NCBI GenBank assembly: GCA_003488005.1
Contig: DNND01000017.1
Coordinates: forward strand, 1-42,009
Source: Blastocatellia bacterium
Lineage (GTDB): Bacteria > Acidobacteriota > Blastocatellia > Pyrinomonadales > Pyrinomonadaceae
Length of the DNA: 42,009 nucleotides
Reading direction: 5' to 3'
Shown: positions 8,433-15,861 of the stretch, piece by piece
Numbering within the stretch: the stretch's first letter is position 1
How the letters are laid out: every line of letters begins with the position of its first letter
The notes under the pieces: generated by a model
Told to the model about the DNA's origin: nothing
Database searches by the model: none
What the model saw: only the letters and a program-made list of their open reading frames with translations
Position numbers and translations under genes: made by a program

Positions 8433-8440
8433 GAAGCTAT

Positions 8441-8606
8441 TGGCCGCGGATTAACGCGGATCGGCGCAAATCTGAAAAAGCATAGAACATTTTTTTCTGT
8501 TGCCAAGCCAATCTATAGGCTGGATTGTCTTAACTCCAATTCTTTCTCTGGTCGTTCTGCTTCTTCTTTATTCTGATCCTCGTTAATCCGCGTTCATCCG
8601 CGGCTA
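8441..8606. repeat. Palindromic interspersed repeat, CCGCGGATTAACGCGG family, copy 1
   Basis: The left arm (about 8441-8477) and right arm (about 8571-8606) are imperfect inverted repeats sharing GCCGCGGAT, AACGCGGAT and ATCTGAA-like blocks, with a non-coding centre of about 90 bases. It fills the gap between asnB and the toroid gene, starting 8 bases upstream of the latter's start codon. A second copy lies at 38175-38316. No ORF of note is inside. Confidence 0.7.
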
Positions 8607-8646
8607 ATTCATTCGTATTTCGCGGCCAATTAATTCCCATTTGCGG

Positions 8647-10581
8647 TTAGCTTCTGCTTGCAACCGAAGTCTCAATTCGCCGCGGAGTCTCGATAAAGCT
8701 TTCATGCCACAGCTCAAACATCAACAACGTCCAGAGCAGCTTGCGATGATTGGCCACTCCGCGTTCATGTTCGTCCTGCAGTCTAGTTACGTAAGCGGAA
8801 TTGAAGACGCCCGCGCGGCGCACGCGTTCCGGCGACAAGAGATCACGAGCCAGCGGCCGCAGATTTTCTTTTAGCCATTTCGCGACCGGCACTCCAAAAC
8901 CTTTCTTTCCCCGGCGGGCAACGAACGGCGGCAGCAGGTCGGAAACAGCACGTTTCAAAATATATTTCGTTTTGCGGCCGTGCAGTTTGTAGCTTGGCGG
9001 CAACGAGGCGGCAAACTCGGCAACTCGATGATCGAGAAAAGGGGCGCGAACTTCGAGCGACACAGCCATGCTCGCGCGATCAACTTTCGTCAATATGTCT
9101 TCGGCCAGATAGAGCCGTGTGTCCAGGCTTTGCATCTGTTCGACAACATTCGACGACTCGCATTCGAGCAGCATGCGCCGCGCGTCGCCATAAATATCCC
9201 CATCCGTACCCTGCAAGACTTCCGGAGTCAGCAGCGCTTGCTGTTCTTCGGGAGTAAACGAACCAAACCAAATGTGATGACGCGTGACGGGGTCATGCTT
9301 CGCGCCGGCGACAAACCGTGTTGCCTTGTAGTCAAGCGAAAGGTTCTTGGTCTTTACCGGAAGCAATCCGATTAGCGGCTCGATCATTCCCGATCGCAGT
9401 AGTCCCGGAATGCGGCGATAGATTTCCGCCCACCGGTGGCCGCTATACATTGGATAACCGGCGAACAGCTCGTCGCCACCGTCGCCGCCGAGCGCGACAG
9501 TCACATGCTTGCGGGTAAAACGGGACAGCAGATAAGTGGGCACCAGCGAAGGATCGCTGAACGGCTCGTCCATCCACGAACCGATATCGCCGACGAGGTT
9601 CGCTGCCAGGTTCGCGCTCAAACGTTCTTCGTGATGATCGGTGCCGAGAAACTTGGCGACCGCGCGCGCATATTGCGATTCGTCGAAAGAAGACTCGGCA
9701 AAGGAAATCGAAAACGTTTTCACCGGCTCGGAAGACGCGCGCACTGCGAGCGCCGTAACGGCGGACGAATCGACGCCACCCGAAAGCAGGACGCCGAGAG
9801 GCACATCCGAAACCAAGCGCATGCGAACAGAATCCGCCAGCAATTCGTGCAAGTGTTCAGCCGCGTCGGCTTCGCTCGGCACCGGTTGTTTGGTTTCATA
9901 ACAAAGTCGCCAATACGGTTCAGTTTTGATTTCGCCGTCTTCAAGCGTCAGCGTGTGCGCGGCGGGAAGCTTATTGATGCCCTCGTAAATCGACAGCGGT
10001 GCGGGCACATAATCGAAAGACAGATACTGGCGCAGGGCCTGGAGATTGAGCGAACTCTTGACGGCCGGGTGGGCCAGCAAGACTTTCGGCTCCGAAGCGA
10101 ACAACAACGTGTTTTCAAAGACGCCCCAGTAGAGTGGCTTTTCACCGAAACGATCGCGCGCCAGCAAAAGTTTTTTGCGCTTCGCATCCCACAGCGCAAA
10201 GGCGAACATGCCATTCAGATGTTCAAGCATGGCCGCGCCGTGTTCTTCGTAAAGATGCGGCAATACTTCCGTGTCCGACTCGCTACGAAACGAATGGCCG
10301 CGCTGTTCGAGCCGGCGCCGCAGCTCGCGGTAGTTATAGATTTCGCCGTTAAGAATTACTGCGACGGTCTTGTCTTCGCTGAATGCAGGTTGGTCGCCGG
10401 TGACGAGATCGATAATCGCCAGCCGTCGCATTCCCAACGCGACGCCGGTCGACACGAGTAAGCCTTCGCCGTCAGGACCGCGATGGACCATGCGCTCGCA
10501 CATTGCGTGCAGCAAATGTTCAGCGCCCGCCGCGGGCGGCGTACGTGAATCAAGATTGGCCCAACCAGTTATTCCGCACAT
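8647..10581 (-). CDS. asnB: Glutamine-hydrolysing asparagine synthase family amidotransferase
   Basis: The 644-residue product has the two-domain AsnB layout. Cys2 after the initiator Met (MCGITGW) is the N-terminal nucleophile of the class II glutaminase domain (residues 2-210), with RLAIIDL, NGEIYNY and SESDTEVL typical of this domain. The synthetase domain follows with the ATP pyrophosphatase loop LLSGGVDSS (265-273). Length and start fit the family. In polysaccharide clusters such proteins (for example WbpS of Pseudomonas O antigens) can amidate sugar uronic acids instead of aspartate, and the position here fits that, but free asparagine synthesis cannot be excluded. The bases upstream of its ATG are the left arm of a repeat, and no ribosome binding site is apparent there. 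Confidence 0.93.
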   Translation of the reverse strand: MCGITGWANLDSRTPPAAGAEHLLHAMCERMVHRGPDGEGLLVSTGVALGMRRLAIIDLVTGDQPAFSEDKTVAVILNGEIYNYRELRRRLEQRGHSFRSESDTEVLPHLYEEHGAAMLEHLNGMFAFALWDAKRKKLLLARDRFGEKPLYWGVFENTLLFASEPKVLLAHPAVKSSLNLQALRQYLSFDYVPAPLSIYEGINKLPAAHTLTLEDGEIKTEPYWRLCYETKQPVPSEADAAEHLHELLADSVRMRLVSDVPLGVLLSGGVDSSAVTALAVRASSEPVKTFSISFAESSFDESQYARAVAKFLGTDHHEERLSANLAANLVGDIGSWMDEPFSDPSLVPTYLLSRFTRKHVTVALGGDGGDELFAGYPMYSGHRWAEIYRRIPGLLRSGMIEPLIGLLPVKTKNLSLDYKATRFVAGAKHDPVTRHHIWFGSFTPEEQQALLTPEVLQGTDGDIYGDARRMLLECESSNVVEQMQSLDTRLYLAEDILTKVDRASMAVSLEVRAPFLDHRVAEFAASLPPSYKLHGRKTKYILKRAVSDLLPPFVARRGKKGFGVPVAKWLKENLRPLARDLLSPERVRRAGVFNSAYVTRLQDEHERGVANHRKLLWTLLMFELWHESFIETPRRIETSVASRS

Positions 10582-10585
10582 GAAA

Positions 10586-10613
10586 TCGTGAATCGTAAAT
10601 CGTGAATCGTAAA
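10586..10613. repeat. Left arm of perfect 28-bp inverted repeat (AATCGTN heptamers)
   Basis: The arm is built from 7-base units alternating AATCGTG and AATCGTA and matches the reverse complement of 11041-11068 without mismatch. The heptamer tract extends to about 10584-10620. It begins 5 bases upstream of the asnB start codon. Confidence 0.9.
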
Positions 10614-10639
10614 TCGTGAAAAAACTCGCGGATGCCTGA

Positions 10640-10996
10640 CTATCGGCGTCTGAGACTTTGCGAGAGCCTTGTGATCATACGCCCAATATCATCGAGATCA
10701 CGGCCAAAATGTTCATATTCATTCGTAGTGAGATATCCAAGTTCACGAGCTATTACTAACTCAGTATCTGCCTCACTTGCAGATCCTTGTGATATGGATA
10801 AGAACTGCAAAAACTCTTTAGTCGAGGTTCGTGCAGCTCCCTCTGCAATGTTAGCAGCGATTGAAACCGCCGCCCGCCGTACTTGAGAAGTTAATCCAAA
10901 CTTCTCTTCTTTCGGAAAACGTTCAGTGGTTTTATAGACAGAAACCACAAATTCGATAGCTCTTCTCCAAAGATCCAACTTTTGATGAGGTCTCAT
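10640..10996 (-). CDS. Four-helix-bundle protein (23S rRNA intervening-sequence / bAvd-like family)
   Basis: The product of 118 residues begins MRPHQKLDLWRRAIEFVVSV and contains FGLTSQVRRAAVSIAANIAE, the strongly conserved signature of the family (TIGR02436). Members occur inside 23S rRNA intervening sequences, next to diversity-generating retroelements (bAvd) and as scattered orphans; the function of the orphans is unknown. The start at 10996 is chosen because AAAGGAG lies 5 bases upstream; an ATG at 11020 would put that ribosome binding site inside the gene. The gene is enclosed by a perfect 28-bp inverted repeat and interrupts the polysaccharide operon on the same strand. No reverse transcriptase or rRNA is nearby. 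Confidence 0.9.
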   Translation of the reverse strand: MRPHQKLDLWRRAIEFVVSVYKTTERFPKEEKFGLTSQVRRAAVSIAANIAEGAARTSTKEFLQFLSISQGSASEADTELVIARELGYLTTNEYEHFGRDLDDIGRMITRLSQSLRRR

Positions 10997-11040
10997 TGAG
11001 ACTCCTTTCAAAGCGGGCAACTTAGGGTGATTTTTATCAA

Positions 11041-11068
11041 TTTACGATTCACGATTTACGATTCACGA
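11041..11068. repeat. Right arm of perfect 28-bp inverted repeat, overlapping the end of the glycosyltransferase gene
   Basis: Exact reverse complement of 10586-10613. The last codons of the neighbouring glycosyltransferase (CGT GAA TCG TAA, giving RES-stop) lie inside this arm, so the repeat supplies the C-terminus and stop codon of that gene. Confidence 0.9.
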
Positions 11069-12090
11069 CTTCCGAAGCCGATGCGTTCGCGAACCGCATA
11101 GATCCGTTTTGACTGCGACTCGTGATAAGTGCGCACGAGCATTTCCGCCAGCAGGCCCATCAGGAAAAGTTGAATTCCCAACACCAGCATCACCATAGCC
11201 ATTACCGGCAAAGGCGTCTGAATAAAGTCCGCATGATGGGGCCAGTCGGCAAATTTCATCAGGCAGGCCAGCAAAGCCGAGAGCAGCGACACACCAAACG
11301 TCAGCAATCCGGCAAAGCCAAAAAGATAAAGCGGCTTGGTTTGATAAGAGGCCATGAACTTGATCGTGACCAGATCGAAAATAACTTTGATAGTGCGCGA
11401 CAGTCCATATTTCGATTGGCCCATCGTCCGCGGATGGTGGGCCACCGGAATTTCGGTCACGCGCGCGCCCGCCCAGGCGGCGTAAATTGGAATGAAGCGG
11501 TGCATTTCGCCGTAAAGTTTGACGTCCTCGAGCGATTCGCGGCGATATGCTTTCAACGAGCAGCCGTAATCGTGAAGCGGCACGCCGCCAATCCAGGAGA
11601 TGAGCCGGTTGGCGATCATTGATGGAATCTTGCGGGTGACGAGCGTGTCCTGCCGGTTTTTACGCCAGCCCGAAACCACGTCATAGCCCTCGTCCATCTT
11701 GTTGAGCAGCCGGATAATGTCGGCCGGATCGTTTTGCAAATCGGCGTCCATCGGAATCAGCACGTCGCCTTCAGCGGCATCGATGCCCGCGGCCATCGCG
11801 GCAGTTTGACCATAATTGCGTTTCAGCGCCACGACGCGAACACGATCGTCCCGACGAGCAATTTGACGCAGCACACTCAGGCTGCCGTCGCTTGAGCCAT
11901 CGTCAACGTAAATAATCTCAGCCGAACGGCCCAGTGCCTTCAGTGCTTCGTCGAGCTTGGCGTGCAGCGGCAAAAGGTTTGGCTCTTCATTGTAGACAGG
12001 AAGGAAAACAGAAACCTCGGGCATTGCGCGAGCTTCTGTTGGCGCGGCATTCGCAACTAACGTTTCTTCCTGTTCGTCGTAGAGTTTCAT
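11056..12090 (-). CDS. Family 2 glycosyltransferase, DPM1/GtrB-like, membrane anchored
   Basis: The 344-residue protein has a GT-A domain with VSVFLPVYNEEPNL (about 26-39), YVDDGSSDGS and the metal-binding DADLQNDP motif, then two hydrophobic helices near the C-terminus (about 250-273 and 285-313). This is the architecture of polyprenyl-phosphate glycosyltransferases such as DPM1, ArnC and GtrB, which load a single sugar on undecaprenyl phosphate at the inner membrane. In this cluster it probably provides a lipid-linked sugar for modifying the surface glycan; the sugar is unknown. The last three residues and the stop codon are encoded by the inverted repeat that borders the four-helix-bundle gene. 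Confidence 0.9.
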   Translation of the reverse strand: MKLYDEQEETLVANAAPTEARAMPEVSVFLPVYNEEPNLLPLHAKLDEALKALGRSAEIIYVDDGSSDGSLSVLRQIARRDDRVRVVALKRNYGQTAAMAAGIDAAEGDVLIPMDADLQNDPADIIRLLNKMDEGYDVVSGWRKNRQDTLVTRKIPSMIANRLISWIGGVPLHDYGCSLKAYRRESLEDVKLYGEMHRFIPIYAAWAGARVTEIPVAHHPRTMGQSKYGLSRTIKVIFDLVTIKFMASYQTKPLYLFGFAGLLTFGVSLLSALLACLMKFADWPHHADFIQTPLPVMAMVMLVLGIQLFLMGLLAEMLVRTYHESQSKRIYAVRERIGFGSRES

Positions 12091-12107
12091 TTTTTCTTTT
12101 AAGTGGC

Positions 12108-12222
12108 ACAGGCTTCAGTCTGTGTCGGTCTCGCCAGCATACATTTCAGTCTGTGGTATCACGCCGGCACAGACTAAAGTCTATGCTACTTTCGGCAGGT
12201 GGACAGACAGGAATGTCTGTCC
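12108..12222. repeat. Cluster of small CAGTCTGTG / GACAGACA palindromes
   Basis: Three units can be read. CACAG...CTGTG pairs at 12108-12125. A 20-base imperfect inverted pair lies at 12136-12155 and 12168-12187 (AGCATA and CAGTCTGTG ends). A perfect 9-bp hairpin GGACAGACA/TGTCTGTCC with a GGAA loop lies at 12201-12222. The last hairpin touches the stop codon of the upstream methyltransferase gene (12222-12224), so it could help to end or stabilise its message. It lacks a T-tract. Confidence 0.7.
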
Positions 12223-13016
12223 TACTCAAGTCGTCGCGCCACGCAAATAATGGAAACGCCAAAAGGAAAATTCAAATGCCGCAAAAGAAATCGTTCGGCC
12301 GCAAACAGTTTTCCCATTACACCGTTGAGCGCGCCAATTGTGATGTTGTTTTCAGAAGCCGGGCGCAAGCCGGTGACACGCATTAGCAGCCGTCCAAAAA
12401 ATATCGGCGCAAAGAAACTGAGATTTACATAACTCGCGCGCTCAATTTCAAAGCCTGCTTTTCTTACCGCCTCTTTCAAGTTGTCCATTGTGTAGCGGCG
12501 ACGATGATTGCTGATGTCGTCCTGCACGCCCCACAAAAACATGAACGCCGGAACAAACAGAACCGACCGACCGCCGGCACGCAACACTCGCCGCATTTCT
12601 TTCAAACCGGCAACGTCGTCATCAAGATGCTCAACCACATCAAGCCCAGTGACCAGGTCAAACGAATCGTTCTTGTAAGGAAGCGCTTCAACCGCGCCCT
12701 GTTTCACCTGCTGCAAGCCACGCTCGCGACAAAATTCGAGCGCCTCAGCCGAGACATCTACGCCCTCGGCCTGGCCAAACTGCGAAAGCATTTCCAGGTT
12801 CGCGCCCGTGCCGCAGCCGACGTCCAGAATGTTCAGCGACCCTTTGCGTGAAGTCGATTTGAGTTCTGCGCAAACGCGTTTGAGAAAACTTTCGATAATC
12901 TTGCGGCGCCCGACGAACCACCAATGCGTCTCCTCGATTCGATGCATGATCGAGTAGGTGTGCTGCTGCATCTCGCGCGGCAGTGCTTTGTCGATGATGT
13001 TTGTGTTTGTAGACAT
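12222..13016 (-). CDS. Class I SAM-dependent methyltransferase
   Basis: From the chosen start (MSTNTNIIDKALPREMQQHT) the protein has 264 residues. It contains THWWFVGRRKII, then the SAM-binding NILDVGCGTGANLEML, the acidic GVDVSAEALEF, YKNDSFDLVTGLDVVEHLDDD and the post-motif RRVLRAGGRSVLFVPAF. These are standard for methyltransferase_11/23 proteins of polysaccharide and lipid-linked sugar clusters. The open frame runs 47 codons further upstream to 13157, but those codons fall in the palindrome array and encode no recognisable sequence, so the internal ATG is preferred. A possible substrate is a sugar or polyprenyl intermediate; the sequence does not tell which. A C-terminal FFAPIFFGRLLM segment suggests membrane association. 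Confidence 0.85.
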   Translation of the reverse strand: MSTNTNIIDKALPREMQQHTYSIMHRIEETHWWFVGRRKIIESFLKRVCAELKSTSRKGSLNILDVGCGTGANLEMLSQFGQAEGVDVSAEALEFCRERGLQQVKQGAVEALPYKNDSFDLVTGLDVVEHLDDDVAGLKEMRRVLRAGGRSVLFVPAFMFLWGVQDDISNHRRRYTMDNLKEAVRKAGFEIERASYVNLSFFAPIFFGRLLMRVTGLRPASENNITIGALNGVMGKLFAAERFLLRHLNFPFGVSIICVARRLE

Positions 13017-13103
13017 TGCTTCTGCTGGTGCCAACTCGCCGTGTATTGTAAGACATCGGAACGCCACTCCATATTGGCAGGAGTGCTGCGGCGGGATTGC
13101 GCC

Positions 13104-13254
13104 GCGGCTTAGCCGCCACCCGTGCGGAAAGGCTCCGCCTTTCCGCAGGCTTGTCACGATTCTTGAGGCTATGCCTCAGATTCAGGCGTAGCCTTCTCTA
13201 TTTACGCGAGCTCGGAAAGCCATAGGCTTTCCGCACGGAAGGCGGCAAAGCCGC
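13104..13254. repeat. Six-hairpin palindrome array, copy 1
   Basis: Six consecutive palindromes, each with a 3-base centre, are read directly. Order and loops: A 13104-13116 (GCGGC/TTA), B 13123-13147 (11-bp stem, loop TCC), C 13164-13178 (TGAGGC/TAT), C' 13184-13194 (AGGC/GTA), B' 13213-13233 (9-bp stem, loop ATA), A' 13242-13254 (GCGGC/AAA). The order A-B-C-C'-B'-A' is itself mirror-symmetric. In B' the inner triplets are swapped (GCC-ATA-GGC instead of GGC-NNN-GCC), with both sides changed together. The array separates the methyltransferase and epimerase genes. Confidence 0.9.
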
Positions 13255-13281
13255 AACCTCAATTGCAATTAAGGCAGCACG

Positions 13282-14238
13282 CTACCGGTCATGCCGAAAC
13301 CATTCGACAAACTTCTTAATCCCATCTTCAATCTGCGTCTGAGGGTTATAGGCAAGTAACCGTCTCGCTTTCGTCACGTCAGCAAAAGTCTGCGGCACGT
13401 CGCCGGGCTGTAAAGGCTGCCGATCGATTTTCGCCTCGCTGCCTAATTCTCTTTCCAGCAAGTCAATCAGCTCACGCAACTCGACCGTGCGCGACTCGCC
13501 CAAATTGATTACCTCATAATCGCTCGCTTCATAGTCAATGGCAGCACGAACGCCGGCAATGATGTCGTCGATGTAGGTGTAGTCGCGACGCGTCTTGCCG
13601 TCGCCAAAAACCGGAATCGCCTTGCCTTCAGTTATCAGTCGCGCAAACTTGTGAATTGCAAGGTCGGGACGTTGGCGTGGTCCATAGACCGTGAAGAAGC
13701 GCAGGCAGACGCAGCGAATTCCGTACAAATGCGAATACGTATGACACAGCAACTCGCCTGCGGCTTTTGTCGCCGCATACGGCGAGATAGGCTGGCGAAT
13801 GGGATCGTCTTCGCTGAAGGGAACTTTTGCGTTGATTCCGTAAACTGACGAAGACGAGCCAAACACAAACTGTTTGATGCCGTGTTCGCGGGCAAGTTCC
13901 AGCAGGTTCAGCGTGCCCCTGATGTTTGTTTCGGCATAAAGCAGCGGCTGTTCCAACGATGGTCGCACGCCTGCGCGTGCCGCCAAATGAACGATGCAAT
14001 CAAAACTGGCGCTTTCAAAAACCGTTTCCAAACCAGCCTTGTCGCGAATATTGATTCTGAATAAATGATAGTTGGGATTCTCGAGTTGCTGCCTGACGTT
14101 CTCGCTCTTGATGGCCGGATCATAAAAATCGTTGAAGTCATCGACGACAGTAATCCGCGACCTGCCTTCGTCCAGCAGACGATCAGCAAGATGTGAACCG
14201 ATGAACCCGGCGCCGCCGGTGATTAAGATATTCTTCAT
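13282..14238 (-). CDS. NAD-dependent nucleotide-sugar epimerase (UDP-glucuronate/UDP-glucose 4-epimerase type)
   Basis: The 318-residue extended short-chain dehydrogenase has the Rossmann motif TGGAGFIGSH (residues 7-16), catalytic YAATK (Tyr154, Lys158) and the subgroup stretches VYGPRQRPDLAI and VFGDGKTRRDYTYIDDI. This combination, with ARAGVRPSLEQP, is most like UDP-glucuronate 4-epimerases and related GalE-like enzymes of capsule and O-antigen clusters. It should act in the cytoplasm to supply a 4-epimerised nucleotide sugar. The gene is bounded on both sides by related six-hairpin palindrome arrays, about 30 bases from its stop and about 25 bases upstream of its start. Confidence 0.9.
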   Translation of the reverse strand: MKNILITGGAGFIGSHLADRLLDEGRSRITVVDDFNDFYDPAIKSENVRQQLENPNYHLFRINIRDKAGLETVFESASFDCIVHLAARAGVRPSLEQPLLYAETNIRGTLNLLELAREHGIKQFVFGSSSSVYGINAKVPFSEDDPIRQPISPYAATKAAGELLCHTYSHLYGIRCVCLRFFTVYGPRQRPDLAIHKFARLITEGKAIPVFGDGKTRRDYTYIDDIIAGVRAAIDYEASDYEVINLGESRTVELRELIDLLERELGSEAKIDRQPLQPGDVPQTFADVTKARRLLAYNPQTQIEDGIKKFVEWFRHDR

Positions 14239-14263
14239 ACCGAAATGATCAATTGAGAAGAAA

Positions 14264-14416
14264 GGCGGCTCTGCCGCCCTCCTTGCGGAAAGGCTCTGCC
14301 TTTCCGGTTGGTCTCTATCGAATCTGAGGCTACGCCTCGGCGGGAGGCATAGCCTCCTTATTTAGGAGCGCCCTCGGAAAGGCACAGCCTTTCCGCACGG
14401 GTCGCGGCAAAGCCGC
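14264..14416. repeat. Six-hairpin palindrome array, copy 2
   Basis: The order of elements is the same as in copy 1: A 14264-14278 (GGCGGC/TCT), B 14286-14306 (CGGAAAGGC/TCT), C 14326-14338 (GAGGC/TAC), C' 14343-14357 (GGAGGC/ATA), B' 14375-14395 (CGGAAAGGC/ACA), A' 14404-14416 (GCGGC/AAA). Linkers are partly conserved, for example CTATCGAATC against CACGATTCTT before C, and TATTTA...CTCGG before B'. Loop triplets and stem lengths differ between copies while pairing is kept. Confidence 0.9.
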
Positions 14417-14425
14417 AAAACCAAT

Positions 14426-15319
14426 CTATTTAGTAGCGTAAATCCACAAGTGCCAGCCCCAGCGCGCGGCGAGCTGAGATTCCACAGAGCGCGGCAATAA
14501 TTTACCCAGCAACGGCAGCCAACGTTTGTTAAAAAAATACGCCTTCACCCTCACTTCAGAAAAATCTTGGAAGAGCTTGCCCGCTTCCGCTCTTGAATAA
14601 ACCCGCGCTAAGGGATTGCCGGCGCCGTCCGTGTTCTGGCTCAAGAACTCTTCATCGCCAAGATACGTTTTCTTTTGGGTCTTCAACAGTCTGGCATGTT
14701 CCTGCAAATTGTCGAGCGGCTCGCCGGTCAGTTTATGGACCAGGCGCACGCCGCTGTCCCACCTGAGCAACTGCGCGCCGGCGCGGCGCAGCAGCGAAAT
14801 GTTTACGCGATAGTTGTAGGAATTGCGATGGTAGAGCATAACAATTGCGCGCCCGCCGGGACGAAGCACGCGATGAATTTCGCGAATCGCCCCGGCCGTG
14901 TCGGGCGTGTGATGCAACACTCCGTGCGAATACACCAGGTCAAAACTTTCGTCAGTGAAGTCGAGATGCTCGGCGTCAGCGGTTTGAAACTTACCCGGAA
15001 GATCGAACAACTCAAACCGTTTCCGGGCCAGCTCTACCGCAGCCTCGGTCAAATCAACGCCGGTGTAGTCCGCGCCAGCTTTGGCAAACTGCGCGCCATC
15101 AGTTCCCAGTCCACATCCGATTTCCAAAACCTTCAACCCGCGCGCGCCGGCAAAGTTCGCCGCCGCTGGAATATGCCACTCCTTCGCGTAGCGGTGCGCT
15201 TCGACGAGCTCATAAAAACGCCGGCTTCCTGGTTCGGCATCCGCAAACTTTACGCCGCACGGATTCGCTTGCCAGAAAGCGCGCACCCGTTCCTTGAGAT
15301 TTTGATTTGCGTCAGACAT
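14426..15319 (-). CDS. Class I SAM-dependent methyltransferase
   Basis: The 297-residue protein starting MSDANQNLKERVRAFW contains KVLEIGCGLGTDGAQFAKAG, GVDLTEAAVELARKRF, FTDESFDLVYSHGVLHHTPD and the IHRVLRPGGRAIVMLYH segment, a complete SAM-methyltransferase core. The longer tail with FFNKRWLPLLGKLLP may bind membrane or substrate. The open frame continues to 15379, but that would overlap the upstream DUF2752 gene by 43 bases, whereas the internal start leaves a 17-base gap. It opens the polysaccharide-gene run on this strand after DUF2752. The substrate is unknown. Confidence 0.85.
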   Translation of the reverse strand: MSDANQNLKERVRAFWQANPCGVKFADAEPGSRRFYELVEAHRYAKEWHIPAAANFAGARGLKVLEIGCGLGTDGAQFAKAGADYTGVDLTEAAVELARKRFELFDLPGKFQTADAEHLDFTDESFDLVYSHGVLHHTPDTAGAIREIHRVLRPGGRAIVMLYHRNSYNYRVNISLLRRAGAQLLRWDSGVRLVHKLTGEPLDNLQEHARLLKTQKKTYLGDEEFLSQNTDGAGNPLARVYSRAEAGKLFQDFSEVRVKAYFFNKRWLPLLGKLLPRSVESQLAARWGWHLWIYATK

Positions 15320-15336
15320 GAAAAAACGTGGAAAGC

Positions 15337-15744
15337 TTACGAGGCAAACGGATAAAACGGTGTGTTGCGGAAAATCCAAAAGAACAAGACTACGCCAAAG
15401 ATTGTCCAGATGTATTTGGCTTCGAGCTGATTTCCTTTTAACTGGCGACCCTGGATTGCGGCGTTTGTAAAACGCACGAACGCATAGAAAAGAAATGGCA
15501 GCGACAGAATCAACAAGGGATTAAACTTGAACGCGGCAACGACGTCGCCATGGACCAGCGCATGCATTGCGCGCGTGCTGCCGCAACCGGGACAGGCAAA
15601 TCCAGTCAACGCGCGAAATGGACAGGCGGGGAATAAGCCCGATTTGCCGGGCTCAAAAATAAACAGGTAGACCCCGGCAACGGCCAGGGTCAACCAGCTA
15701 AACGCAGCCAGCAAACGGGGATTTAACGTCTCAGCGAACATCAC
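15337..15744 (-). CDS. DUF2752 family small membrane protein
   Basis: A 135-residue protein with three predicted membrane segments (about 13-31, 75-95 and 112-130). The family signature is clear: FPACPFRALTGFACPGCGSTRAMHAL, with the CPGC motif at residues 51-54. The function of DUF2752 is unknown; the paired cysteines could bind metal or form a redox site. The gene is 17 bases upstream of the methyltransferase and 117 bases downstream of the TM2-domain gene, so it could belong to either group. Confidence 0.88.
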   Translation of the reverse strand: MMFAETLNPRLLAAFSWLTLAVAGVYLFIFEPGKSGLFPACPFRALTGFACPGCGSTRAMHALVHGDVVAAFKFNPLLILSLPFLFYAFVRFTNAAIQGRQLKGNQLEAKYIWTIFGVVLFFWIFRNTPFYPFAS

Positions 15745-15861
15745 GAGAAGTTAAACTATCATGTGGGAATGTTTGGCGGGAAATGCGGCGTAAAGCCGTC
15801 AGCTTCGCGCTGCGCCGCTGGGAAAACCTTCGACGCAACGCCGCTGGAGAACATGAAGCGC

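Noticed and set aside
9436..10461. Plus-strand open frame of 341 codons
   Set aside because: It lies fully antisense to asnB, which has complete family motifs; the frame shows no recognisable domain and is a shadow of a G+C-rich coding region.
10586..11068. Four-helix-bundle unit considered as part of a diversity-generating retroelement or rRNA intervening sequence
   Set aside because: No reverse transcriptase, template repeat or 23S rRNA sequence is found in the window.
13017..13157. N-terminal extension of the 12222 methyltransferase
   Set aside because: The 47 extra codons lie partly in the hairpin array and encode no family sequence; the internal ATG fits homologues.
13104..14416. Hairpin arrays considered as CRISPR
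   Set aside because: The units are different palindromes with short linkers, not one direct repeat with unique spacers, and no cas gene is present.
14675..15355. Plus-strand open frame of 226 codons
   Set aside because: Antisense to the methyltransferase with full SAM motifs; no domain seen.
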